This document shows, piece after piece, positions 56,397-64,000 of a DNA stretch of 64,000 nucleotides. Each line of letters opens with the position of its first letter. The first letter of the stretch is position 1. The notes beneath the pieces are model-generated. The model was not told where the DNA came from. It saw only the letters and a list, made by a program, of their open reading frames with translations, and did not search any database. This stretch comes from Misgurnus anguillicaudatus (lineage: Eukaryota > Chordata > Actinopteri > Cypriniformes > Cobitidae): assembly GCF_027580225.2 (NCBI RefSeq), contig NC_073358.2, positions 46,648,001 through 46,712,000 of the forward strand, written 5' to 3'. Position numbers and translations under genes: made by a program.

Positions 56397-59300
56397 TTAT
56401 TATACACGGTTCACACACATATATGATATAAACAAAACCTTTATTCTGCTATAGATTAATCGCAATTAAAGGTGCAGTGTGTAAATTTTAGCGGCATCTA
56501 GTGGTAAGGTTGCGAATTGCATCCAACGGCTTAGACCACTGCTCACCCCTCACTTTTTAAACACATAGAGAAGCTACGGTAGCTGCCACCGGACAAACAT
56601 GTAATCGTCCGAGACAACTAAGTAAAAAAATTGTCTGTTAAGGGCTTCTGTAGAAAAATGGCAGCACAAAATGGCGACTTCCATGTAAGGGGACCCTCTG
56701 TGTATGTAGATAAAAAGGGCTCGTTCTAAGGTAATAAACACATAAGAGTATATTATGAAAGGTCTTTATACACCCCTGATAATATAGTTTTGTATATTAT
56801 TTTGCATTTCGGTCAAGAGATTCTTCTAAAAATTACACACTGCACCTTTAATCGTTATGTATCCCCAACTTCACCACCAGAGGTCGCAGCTCAAACATTG
56901 CCTCATTTTGTATACGCAGATTTATGAATATGTTATATGAATACAACTCAATCAGTACTGCCCCACGATTAGTCGCGACTAATCGTTTGTAGAATAAAAG
57001 TTTTTGTTTACATAATATGTGTGTGTACTGTGTATAATAATTATGTTTATATAAATACACACACATACATGTATAATTTTAAGAAAAAAATATATTTATA
57101 TAATAAATATTTATATTTATACATAATATAGATTATATATAAATATAAAATGTTTCTTAATTATATACATGCATGTCTGTGTGTGTATTTATACACAATT
57201 ATTATACACAGTACACACACATATTATGTAAACAAAAACTTTTATTCTACAAACGATTAATCGTGAGGCAGTACTAATTGAGTTATATTCAACATATTCA
57301 TAAATCTGCGTATACAAAATGAGGCAATGTTTGAACTGCGACCTCTAGTGGTGAAATTAGGGATACATAACGATTAATTACTAAATTCAATCACACCATC
57401 ACAGATACAGATGTATATAGATATGCATTCGCAGTTCTTAAAGCATATTAAAACACCATATAGACACTGTATAAAACTTTTTTTTTTCCAGAGGGGGACT
57501 TTAGGTTGGGTACATTTTGGGAAGTTTTATTTAGAAAACAAACGGGTTTTATCTAAAAAGTTAAATGGAGGAAAAAGCTTTGTAGCTCAATATCTCAAAA
57601 CTTCTGAGAATGCAGCTTATTAAAATTTCAAGGTGGTGGCGATAAGGCAAAGTTGATAAGGGCCACACCTCATTAACCATAGCTATTTGACATTTTTGCA
57701 GGTCAAAGACTGTTTAACATCCCAAGCTCCGCAAAAGTCAAAGTTTGGGCCAGTTCTCATAATAAAAGTGTTATTCCCTTTGTTAGTTATTCTCGGTTCA
57801 CATTCCAAACGTCTTCACACTCGGTCATGTTGATAAAAAGTTAACAAAACATAAAACATTAACATGATATAAACACTCTGATATCTGCGATGCATCAACT
57901 GTCACAGTACATAGGCACGGCAACATTTTTGGAAACTGATGTCTAAAGTGACTGCTGCAGAAACTCATCACACTTGCTGCTGTCTGTACTGCAGACTGAT
58001 AGGTGGCTTGTACAGCCTGCAGGGAACACAAAGCATCTGGTCACCATCATAAATGTAATGTTGCCTAGCACCTAAAAACTTTCCCTCACTCTTTTACTTG
58101 TGTACACACTCGAAAAATTGCTGGGTTATCTTAGGACAAATCCTTTGGGTTGTAATTTAACTTTTGCTGGGTTGTTTTAACCCATTGTTGGGTCAAAAAT
58201 AAACATTTTCTAGGTTCATTTAACCGAGTGGCTGGGTTTGTAACCCATCATTAAAGGCCATTAAAGGAATAGTCATTATTTATGTATACATTTCTTTGTT
58301 CTGCTGAACACAAAGGAAGATATTTGTAGTCAAGCAGAAAACAGGAGCACCATTGACTTCCATAGTTGGAAAAACAAATACTATGATAGTCAATGGTGCT
58401 CAAAAGCATTTTTTTTTACTAACCTTGCTCAAAATATCTTCCTTTGTGTTTTTACAGACCTGTGTAAATGTGTTTGTTCTGCCGAATGAAGATATTTGTA
58501 ATCAAGCAGAAAACAGGAGCCCCCTTGACTTCCATAGTATGCAAGTCAATGGTGTCATTCTTCCTGGACGCGTCCTGGCCAGGACCTCGTGTGCGTCCCC
58601 CAGAAGTCATATCTGTTGACCACACACGTCATTGATGTTTATTATTTCAGGTTCTATTTCAGAGAAGCAATGAATGAAACTACGATTGTATATCTGATGT
58701 TGTTAACTGAAATGTAAGAACCTTAATGACGTGTGAGGTTGACAAATACAACTTCTGGAAAATGCACCCGAAATCCTGGCCAAGACACACGCGTCCGGGA
58801 AGAATGGCACATATGGTAATCATAGTTGTTGTTTTTTACAAACCTTGCTTACAAATATCTTCCTTGGTGTTTATACAGACCTGTGTAAATGTGTTCTGCT
58901 GAACACAAAGGAAGATATTAATCAACCAGAAAACGGAAGCACCACTGACTTCCATACTAGGAAAAACAAATACTAATGGAAGTCAACAGTGCTCAAAGTG
59001 TTATTTTACAAACCTTGCTCAAAGTATCTTCCTATGTGTTCAGAAATGTATACTTGAGAGTAAGTAAATATTGACACAATTTTAATTTTTGGGTGATTTA
59101 TCCCTTCAACATTATCTAAAAATGTATCTGTGCATGAAAGTTAGCATGTGTGAATGGTTAAATATATATATATATATATATAAAAAGGAAAATTATGTAA
59201 GAAATTTATATAAATTAATCATAAAATGGCCCAGATATGTCACTAGACATTAAGAAATAATTTTCATTTCAAATACTAATATCAGGTCTGGCCAGGATAT

Positions 59301-62300
59301 TGTCTTTTAAAAAGTGGGGTTGCAGCCCTCAACTTATGTTTATGTTGTCATTTTGTGTATTGGCCACCAGTTGTGTGATTGCAGTACCAGTTTTAGCCAC
59401 AAGTTTTGTGATTGCAGTACCAGTTTTGGCCACAATCCTACATACTGTTCCTTTAACACTTAGCAGGATACATTTCAGATGGTGTACTATAAAGAGAGTG
59501 ATATAAAATAAGAGGATAAAATGGGAAGTAGGCAGAATGTCCAGTGTTTCTCAATTGGTGGGCCCAAAGAGGACTTTAAAGAGGACTTTAAGACTTAAAA
59601 TTATTTAAAATAATATTTAAAATGTATGACATCTGTGTCTTTATGCAAAGCACTAGAATATTATTGAATAGAAATTGTGGGGTGAACTTCAAGTATTGTG
59701 GACCAGGGGCGGAACTGGGGGGGTGGCTTCTGGGGCTCAAGCCCCGAATGGTTTGTCAAAAGCCCCAAATCTTTCATATTTGTAAAATGAATTAATCCAG
59801 TATGAAGTTGAAATAAAGATGTATAAATTAATATGCTGAATCTTCCCACAGTAAACACAATTTTCTACGTGTTTATTATTACAGTAAAAGTGTATATTTA
59901 TAGTTATGTGATATAAATACTGTTAAATAGCATCAACTGATATATTATCTGCATGGCTAACTGCTAATGTTAGCGCTGTGCTCTGCTGCAGCTGCACAAT
60001 GTCGTTGGTATATTTAGTACATTTTGTGGCGGTTTCCCGGACAGGGATTAGACTAGTCCTAGACTAAAATAAATGTAAGAGCTGTTCAAACCAGTGCTCT
60101 GAACCAGATATTTTCCCATTGGGTTGGTTCCAAACAGAAACAATATTTTAACATTTCCGGTTTTCGGTTTAACCCTTTAATTGACGTCCCTGAACCGGTT
60201 AGAACAAAAAAATAAAGTTCCTGAACCGGTTAATAACATTTCATGCCAGCTGTGGGACATACAAATAAGTAGGCTGATCATTAGGACATTAAACTTAAAT
60301 GATTAGTCTACATAATTTTCTTTATCTTGCCATCAAACATTAAAAAAGGCTACAATATGTAAGTGGCATAACTGTAATTCTGACATGCCTACATTTGTTT
60401 CAGCATTATACATGAGTTAAAGGAATAGTCTACTAATTTTCAATATTAAAATATGTTATTACCTTAGCTAAGAATTGTTGATACATCCCTCTATCATCTG
60501 TGTGCGTGCACCTAAGCGCTGGAGCGCGCTGCGACGCTTCGATAGCATTTAGCTTAGCCCCATTCATTCAATGCTACCATTTAGAGATAAAGTTAGAAGT
60601 GACCAAACACATCAACGTTTTTCCTATTTAAGACGAGTAGTTATACGAGCAAGTTTGGTGGTACAAAATAAAACGTAGCGCTTTTCTAAGCGGATTTAAA
60701 AGAGGAGCTACATTTTATGGCGTAATAGCACTTTTGGGAGTAATTCGACTCGGCGCAGTAACACCCTCCCTCTCCCATTATGAGAGGGAGAAGGGGAGCG
60801 GACTTTTCAGGCGAGTCGAAGTACTCCCAAAAGTTTACCAGAGTAAATAAAAAATACTGCTACACAAAAATAAATCTATTAAAAGATTCTATTATGTTAT
60901 AGAATAAAAGGGAAAAGTATAAGCTACATTTACTTTTTTGGCATTGTTGAGGAACTTTGATCTAAAATTAGAGCAGCCCAGATTAACTCTTTCCCTGCCA
61001 TTGACGAGTTTTAATTAAGAAAAAATTGCATTAAAAACATGTTCCTGATTATTTTTATGTTAATCTGCAATACCGCGATTATCCACTAGATGACTTACCC
61101 AATTTATGAAAAAACTGAAGCCAAAATGTTATTTATTAATTTTAAACTCTATGTATGTTTTGATAATCGTTCTGAATCTGATCTCTAACAAAATTCCTTC
61201 ACAAAAATGCAATTATTTAAGCTTTTTTGCTAAATAATTTGTAATGTTAAAAGAAAAATATCCATATTTTAGAGTTTATAAGCAGAGAAAAAAAATATAG
61301 AGGATGAAACTTTACCCCCCGTTTTGTATGTTTGTTTATTGTTTATTTGAAAGCAGAGAGTCTGTTCTTTCATTTTATATATTTGTATGTTTATATATTT
61401 TTAGAAGATAATTTTTCTCAAAGGCATTTTGTGAAAATCACAAAGAAAGGCTGGCGGGGAATGAGTTAACACTGTGTGAAAACATTAATAAAAGTACTTT
61501 TCTATACTGTAACAAAATAAATTTCAAGATTAGGGATGCTGTTTATTCCAAATTTCTAAACTACCTTCCTTATGTAACTGGATTACAGCAAAAATATTTT
61601 GCTAATTTTTGGATAAGAGAAGTTAAAATGTTATTGTCAGAATTTGTTATGTAACAGTTTCAAAATTATAATACAGACAACACTTTGATTAAAAAATTGG
61701 TTATAAAGCTGCCATAAATGGTGAAAAAATATCCATGCCTTGAAACCCCTAGATTTGGGCTAAGCCCCCCATGTCTACAATATCATTTTACATGAGTGGA
61801 ACTTTTTGACTTCCACTGATACGAACACATTTATTGCCCCCCACTGGTACACTTTCTGTATAGCAACCAAGAGTAGCTTCAAATGAATAGTTCACCCAAA
61901 AATAAAAAAATTTAATCAAATAATCCTTACAAACTCTTTCTTTTGTTAAGCTGGAAGGAAAAACTCAGAAAAATGTCCTGTTTTTACTTACCCTCATGTT
62001 GGTCCAACTTTCATTCTGTTGATCACACTAAAGTATTGAATTGCTTCAGAAGACTTTCATTTACTGAGTGAATCTAAAGTCTCCTAAAGCTATTCTATAC
62101 TTATTGATCACCCGTTCCGTTAAACAACACAGAGTTCGGAGAAGGCAGGTGTGTTAGATTCGTTCGACGTCTAAGTTAGACATTAGATCTAACTGTCACG
62201 TTATTGTGTTCACACCCATTTAATTCTCCAGTGATATCTATTTCCTACACACTAGCAGGTGCAAATTAAACCGCACTTAAGGGTTATTTCTATAAAAACT

Positions 62301-63437
62301 ACCACTGTTAATCAGATCCACCCCAAACCCCCCCGGGTCAGTGGTTAAAGACCCCGACATGCCGACGGTTACCTGGGAAACGGGAGAAGATAGAGCATCT
62401 CTTATAAGACCGATGATAACGAGACACATTCACTGAGGGCGAAAGGGGGAGAGAGAAGCACGTAGAAATGGGATTGAGGTTTAGAAGATGGTGGGTGGTA
62501 CAGGAAAACGTGAGGAACAAGATACAGTGGGCATTTATGAGATACACAGAAAGACACAATACCAACATGAACCCTCATAATAACCCTAAAAGATGTCATC
62601 AAATGAAATATTTTGGCACTAACTGTCCTTTAAAATAAGATACCTGATCTCTAATACAGTATCTGCACTTTGCATCTGTAGTCATGTACGTTAAGTTGGA
62701 CTTATAACTTCGTAACTTTGCATGCCATAACATAATCTTTATTGTATATACACACACACACGTGTATGCCTATTTGCACGTCAGGTTAGATGCTAAATGC
62801 ATTTCATTGGCTTTATACTTGTACTCTGCACAATGATGATAACCTAATCTAACCTTATTTAAAAGGAAGCTGTCGACCTACTAAACAAGGCCACTAGATG
62901 GGGATAACTGACTGCTTTATTTATTACAAAGTCTATAACAAGAAAAGACGGGTGGTCTGTAAAAGTCCCAGCATCCCTCGTGAGATCATTTATAATTTTG
63001 AGTGATTAGTGGCAAAGCCGAGCATCGCTTTAATGTCACGCTGTTCCCATCTTTTCTTAAACCCTTTAATAATGTGGTGTATAGGATAATGCACACAGAT
63101 ACAAACATGACCACCTACCGCTTGCCCACACACAGACACAATTCAGAAATGTAGTAGATAGTCTTTAAACAGACTATATATGACTGTATTTCTTCAATAT
63201 CATTATTTTGTTTAATGCATGCTGATAATAAATATTAGGAGGTATGCAGCCCAAAAATCCCATTTTGAAGTCATTGTTGAAAGCGGACAGGAGTTTAAGG
63301 ATAAAAGTGTTGGTTGTCATAGTGTTCCTGTTTGCCTCACCTAATGCTGGAGCACTCAAAGCCATGACACCATAGTAAGAGAAAGGTCCGGTTTCAAACT
63401 TCATATTTTCATTTCCAGCCTCCACTTCCACACGGCC
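49070..63437 (-). CDS. cnnm4: Cyclin M4-type magnesium transporter, C-terminal exons (partial)
   Basis: CNNM4 proteins export or regulate magnesium at the basolateral membrane through a DUF21 membrane domain, CBS pair and cyclic-nucleotide-binding-like domain. Only the end of the last domain and the tail are here. Exons: 63437-63341 ([29 protein letters not shown]), 55783-55608 ([27 protein letters not shown]) and 49309-49070 ([44 protein letters not shown] then stop). Phases agree. The wording of [17 protein letters not shown] and the HNESAI end is closer to human CNNM4 than to CNNM2 as I recall them. A 60-bp exon at 62432-62373 also fits between the first two. The large first exon and others lie beyond 64000. 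Which teleost paralogue this is cannot be told. Confidence 0.9.
49495..50000. repeat. Partial copy of the 'atccagataatttactcacc' element
   Basis: AAAAATCCAGATAATTTAATC, TTCAGTCGAGAAGAAA, GAGGAAAACATTCCAGGATT and GATCCCAAACTAGGCATAA match the left arm of the element at 50631-51552. The right arm is missing and other sequence follows from about 50000. It is in the last cnnm4 intron. Confidence 0.6.
50001..50630. other. Intron sequence with decayed repeats
   Basis: No exon was found. Segments such as GGGCCTGTGTGAAAG, GTGGGCTAGTGAAAATTTTGG and CGGCCCGAACCCGAAAGT look like relics of two MITE families; the last recurs near 53680-53720. Confidence 0.4.
50631..51552. mobile_element. 920-bp long-armed inverted-repeat element
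   Basis: The left arm (AAAGGATTAGTCCATTTTCTT, TTTACTCACCACC, TTCAGTCGAGAAGAAA, TAAAAGTCTTATCTAGCAAAACG) is matched in reverse by the right arm (CGTTTTGCTAGATAAGACCC, TTTCTTCTCGACTGAAC, GGTGGTGAGTAAA, AGAAAATGGACCAATCCCTT). Each arm is over 250 bp. Partial copies are at 49495 and 63754. Confidence 0.75.
51738..51883. repeat. Near-perfect 146-bp palindrome
   Basis: GGGATAATGTAGAGGCAGCC, GGTAGTTATTGGGAAATA and GCCCC at left pair with GGGGCTTATTTCCCAATAAC, TACCGGCTGCCTCTACATTA and TCCC at right, around a GC-rich centre. It lies just beside the TTATTACACGGC end of the next element. Confidence 0.8.
51880..52392 (-). mobile_element. Element with CTTATTACACGGC inverted ends
   Basis: CTTATTACACGGC near 51884 and GCCGTGTAATAAA near 52377 are inverted. 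Between them lies a Crypton-like coding relic on the minus strand. Together with the adjacent palindrome it may form one element; a related degraded palindrome is at 15482. Confidence 0.5.
51978..52218 (-). pseudogene. Crypton-like (KIAA1958/DUF3504-type) N-terminal domain relic
   Basis: The minus-strand frame reads [20 protein letters not shown], then [40 protein letters not shown], then a stop at 51978. The pattern (NT..NTxWAxxxxxxWL, LNKxLRxFYASV) matches the N-terminal core-binding domain of Crypton tyrosine recombinases and the derived ZMYM2/QRICH1/KIAA1958 proteins. The recombinase catalytic part (R-H-x-x-R-Y) is absent. No ATG is evident in frame upstream. Confidence 0.65.
52503..53453. 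mobile_element. 950-bp hAT-type MITE with exact 8-bp duplication
   Basis: TCAGGGGTGGGCAAC opens the element, with GAGGGCCAC subterminal motifs, and GGGCCGGATCCGGCCCCCGG then TTGTCCATGTA closes it. GGTCTATA flanks both ends (52495-52502 and 53454-53461). A second element (52895-53351) is nested inside. Confidence 0.85.
52895..53351. mobile_element. Nested 457-bp hAT-type MITE
   Basis: Inverted ends CAGTGTTTCCCA and TGGGAAACACTG; GTGGTGGTGATGACGTCAC inside. Flanks CCACCAGG and CAACCATG agree at six of eight positions, a possibly eroded 8-bp duplication. It interrupts the element at 52503-53453. Confidence 0.72.
53938..55203. mobile_element. 1.27-kb MITE with AGGGTTCGTAC ends
   Basis: AGGGTTCGTACAG at left and CCGTACGAACCCT at right are inverted, followed inward by CCATGACTTTTCCATTACTT-type and ATTCCACAACTTTTCCAGG-type subterminal repeats. 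A SINE tail (GCTTTGGATAAAAGCATCTG) sits at 54055-54074, showing a further insertion. The central part is shared with the repeats at 36400-37100. Confidence 0.7.
56080..56467. repeat. GATTAATCGC inverted repeat with (TA)n centre
   Basis: ACGATTAATCGCGAATAATC and GGAATAAAAGTTTTTGTTTA at left pair with ATAAACAAAACCTTTATTC and GATTAATCGCAATTAA at right. The centre is AT repeat, with about 25 TA units at 56343-56394. Confidence 0.7.
56467..56850. mobile_element. 384-bp TIR MITE
   Basis: Inverted ends AAAGGTGCAGTGTGTAA and TTACACACTGCACCTTT; inside are GCGGCATCTAGTGGTAAGG and AAAATGGCGACTTCCATG. It lies between two palindromic repeats of the ACGATTAATCG family. Confidence 0.75.
56849..57376. repeat. 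528-bp long palindrome
   Basis: The arms are over 230 bp each and nearly perfect: AATCGTTATGTATCCC, CACCAGAGGTCGCAG, GAGGCAATGTTTGAAC complements, CAATCAGTACTGCC, TTAGTCGCGACTAATCG and TAGAATAAAAGTTTTTGTTT all recur in reverse. The centre near 57120-57150 is AT-rich. It appears to be one palindromic element (CTGCCCCACGATTAG core) inserted in, or duplicated with, another. Confidence 0.78.
57377..58105. other. cnnm4 intron, no supported feature
   Basis: I see no exon with matching phase and flanking sites. The segment at 57640-57790 (CACACCTCATTAACCA, GGGCCAGTTCTCATAA) may be a relic repeat. Confidence 0.4.
58106..58255. repeat. GCTGGGTT MITE
   Basis: AAATTGCTGGGTTATCTTAGGA, TTTGCTGGGTTGTTTTAACC and CATTGTTGGGTCAAAAATAA with GGCTGGGTTTGTAACCCA form a short hairpin repeat type common in cyprinids. 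Confidence 0.55.
58260..59110. repeat. Tandem copies of a dispersed 'GACTTCCATAG' repeat
   Basis: A block with TTTCTTTGTTCTGCTGAACA, GAAGATATTTGTA, AACAGGAGCACCATTGACTT and CTTGCTCAAAATATCTTCCT occurs about three times with variations (near 58280, 58440 and 58880), ending with TGGGTGATTTATCCCTT. The frame at 58353-58619 is a by-product. Confidence 0.55.
59111..60424. other. cnnm4 intron with mixed MITE fragments
   Basis: Holds a direct repeat of GTGATTGCAGTACCAGTTTT (59377 and 59409), a short TA microsatellite near 59160, GGTTTCCCGGACAGGGATTA at 60029 and a GGTTCCAAACAGAAAC / CTGAACCGGTTA fragment around 60120-60240. No exon was found. Confidence 0.45.
60425..60850. repeat. Dispersed MITE fragment
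   Basis: AAGGAATAGTCTACTAATTT, CACCTAAGCGCTGGAGCGCG, TTTAGCTTAGCCCCATTCAT and ATGGCGTAATAGCACTTTTG form a block I recognise as a repeat type common in fish introns. It is followed by a small hairpin (CCCTCCCTCTCCCATTATGAG / CTCATAATGG-like). Confidence 0.5.
60851..62372. other. cnnm4 intron, no supported feature
   Basis: AT-rich with short fragments of the 'gttcacccaaaaataaa' repeat near 61890. No exon is seen. Confidence 0.4.
62373..62432 (-). CDS. cnnm4: Probable cnnm4 cassette exon (60 bp, phase 1-1)
   Basis: The minus strand has a strong pyrimidine tract and acceptor (CTCTCCCCCTTTCGCCCTCAG), then 60 bp open in the required frame, then a TTTCCCAG|GTAACC donor. It enters and leaves in phase 1, matching the flanking exons at 63341 and 55783, so it can be included or skipped without a frameshift. 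It encodes [19 protein letters not shown]. Human CNNM4 has extra residues (a SLSRTFVVSR-type segment, as I recall) between the FSYYGVMAL exon and the GLN block, at this position. Identity of sequence is weak. Confidence 0.5.
62433..63340. other. cnnm4 intron, no supported feature
   Basis: Short CA tract near 62750. No frame or structured repeat is supported. Confidence 0.4.
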
Positions 63438-64000
63438 CTATGCACAAAAATAAACAATCATGGGTGCTTTAACAAACAAACACATTAGGCAAGCAAATAA
63501 CATAAATGCAAACAAAAATTTTAAGCGACAAACATAATCTTTAATAATCCAAAATTCCCTTTCAATGTCTGGAACAGAACTTTTAAAATTCCATGATATT
63601 CCAGAAATGTTATGACCCGTGGGGACCCTGAGTGTAGTATTTAAGTGGTTGTTCAGCAAAAAATATAACAGGGTCATCATTCACACACCTTCATGTTCTT
63701 CCTAATAATAAAGGTCCCATTAAGGGTCTTTGTCAGGCTTTATATTCTATTAAAGGATTAGTCCATCTTCTTAAAAGAAAAATCCAGATAATTTACTCAC
63801 CACCATGTCATCCAAAATGTTGATGTGAATTATGTTTTTTGAGGAAAACATTGCAGGATTTTTCTCATTTTAATGGACTTTAATAGAGCCCAACATTTAA
63901 TACTTAACTCAACACTTAAAGGAACAGTATGTAAGAAATTGATATCAATTAATCATAAAATGGCCCTGATATGTCACTAGACAATAAGAAATCATTTTCA
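63438..64000. other. cnnm4 intron at the right edge, with a partial repeat
   Basis: From 63754, TTAAAGGATTAGTCCATCTT, TTTACTCACCACCATGTCAT, GAGGAAAACATTGCAGGATT and ATAGAGCCCAACATTTAATA match the left arm of the element at 50631. From about 63917, AAAGGAACAGTATGTAAGAA begins another dispersed repeat also seen at 59195. No exon is seen. Confidence 0.5.

Noticed and set aside
56227..56418. Minus-strand frame of YI repeats
   Set aside because: Translation of a TA microsatellite.
57825..58031. Minus-strand frame ([15 protein letters not shown] …) as a cnnm4 exon
   Set aside because: No acceptor and donor pair gives phase 1 to phase 1, and it does not resemble CNNM tails.

Overview
This is vertebrate nuclear DNA, almost certainly from a teleost and probably a cyprinid. 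The genes are split by introns, intron and intergenic sequence is AT-rich and crowded with DNA transposons (hAT, Tc1/mariner, Harbinger-like), and the short repeats are types common in cyprinid genomes: the 'aaagggatagttcaccc' repeat, a tRNA-headed SINE, and the CCGTA palindromic MITE. There is no bacterial or viral gene organisation. All assignments come from reading the sequence and from remembered family features; no database search was run.

Three protein-coding genes can be supported, all on the minus strand. (1) 13227 to 12247: a compact three-exon gene for a 150-residue interleukin-1 family (beta-trefoil) cytokine. (2) 39002 to 17445: a complete nine-exon ckap2l gene (mitotic spindle protein, 715 residues). 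All nine exons join in phase, and the promoter resembles a G2/M cell-cycle promoter. (3) 63437 to 49070: the 3' end of a cnnm4-type magnesium transporter gene, with three clear exons plus a probable 60-bp cassette exon; the 5' exons lie beyond the right edge. An IL-1 family gene beside ckap2l recalls the human 2q13-q14 cluster, where CKAP2L adjoins IL1A and IL1B, so linkage supports both identifications. A possible further pair of exons (10688 to 10357) lies downstream of the cytokine gene and is not recognised.

Most of the rest is transposable elements, many nested with intact target-site duplications (TSDs). From 2.8 to 9.46 kb a non-autonomous LTR retrotransposon holds a 4.7-kb hAT transposon in its 5' LTR; that hAT in turn holds a 1.26-kb hAT-type MITE and a 169-bp palindromic MITE. 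From 26.9 to 30.05 kb, in a ckap2l intron, a Tc1 transposon is split by a 1.5-kb Harbinger-like element. From 39.87 to 44.35 kb, between ckap2l and cnnm4, another Tc1 copy holds a small hairpin and a 3.2-kb repeat, itself split by a 2-kb GC-rich module with tandem exon-like units. Other elements include hAT-type MITEs with exact 8-bp TSDs (19.06-20.44, 20.69-21.94, 52.50-53.45 kb), two copies of a 910-bp element with 4-bp TSDs, two inverted copies of a 526-bp MITE inside ckap2l introns, and relics of THAP-domain and Crypton-like (KIAA1958/DUF3504-type) transposase genes.

No dedicated new defence, biosynthetic or CRISPR system is visible. The most notable items are the IL-1 family gene and its position, the cnnm4 cassette exon, the ckap2l promoter arrangement, the inverted MITE pair in ckap2l pre-mRNA, and the exon-like tandem units in the 2-kb GC-rich module.
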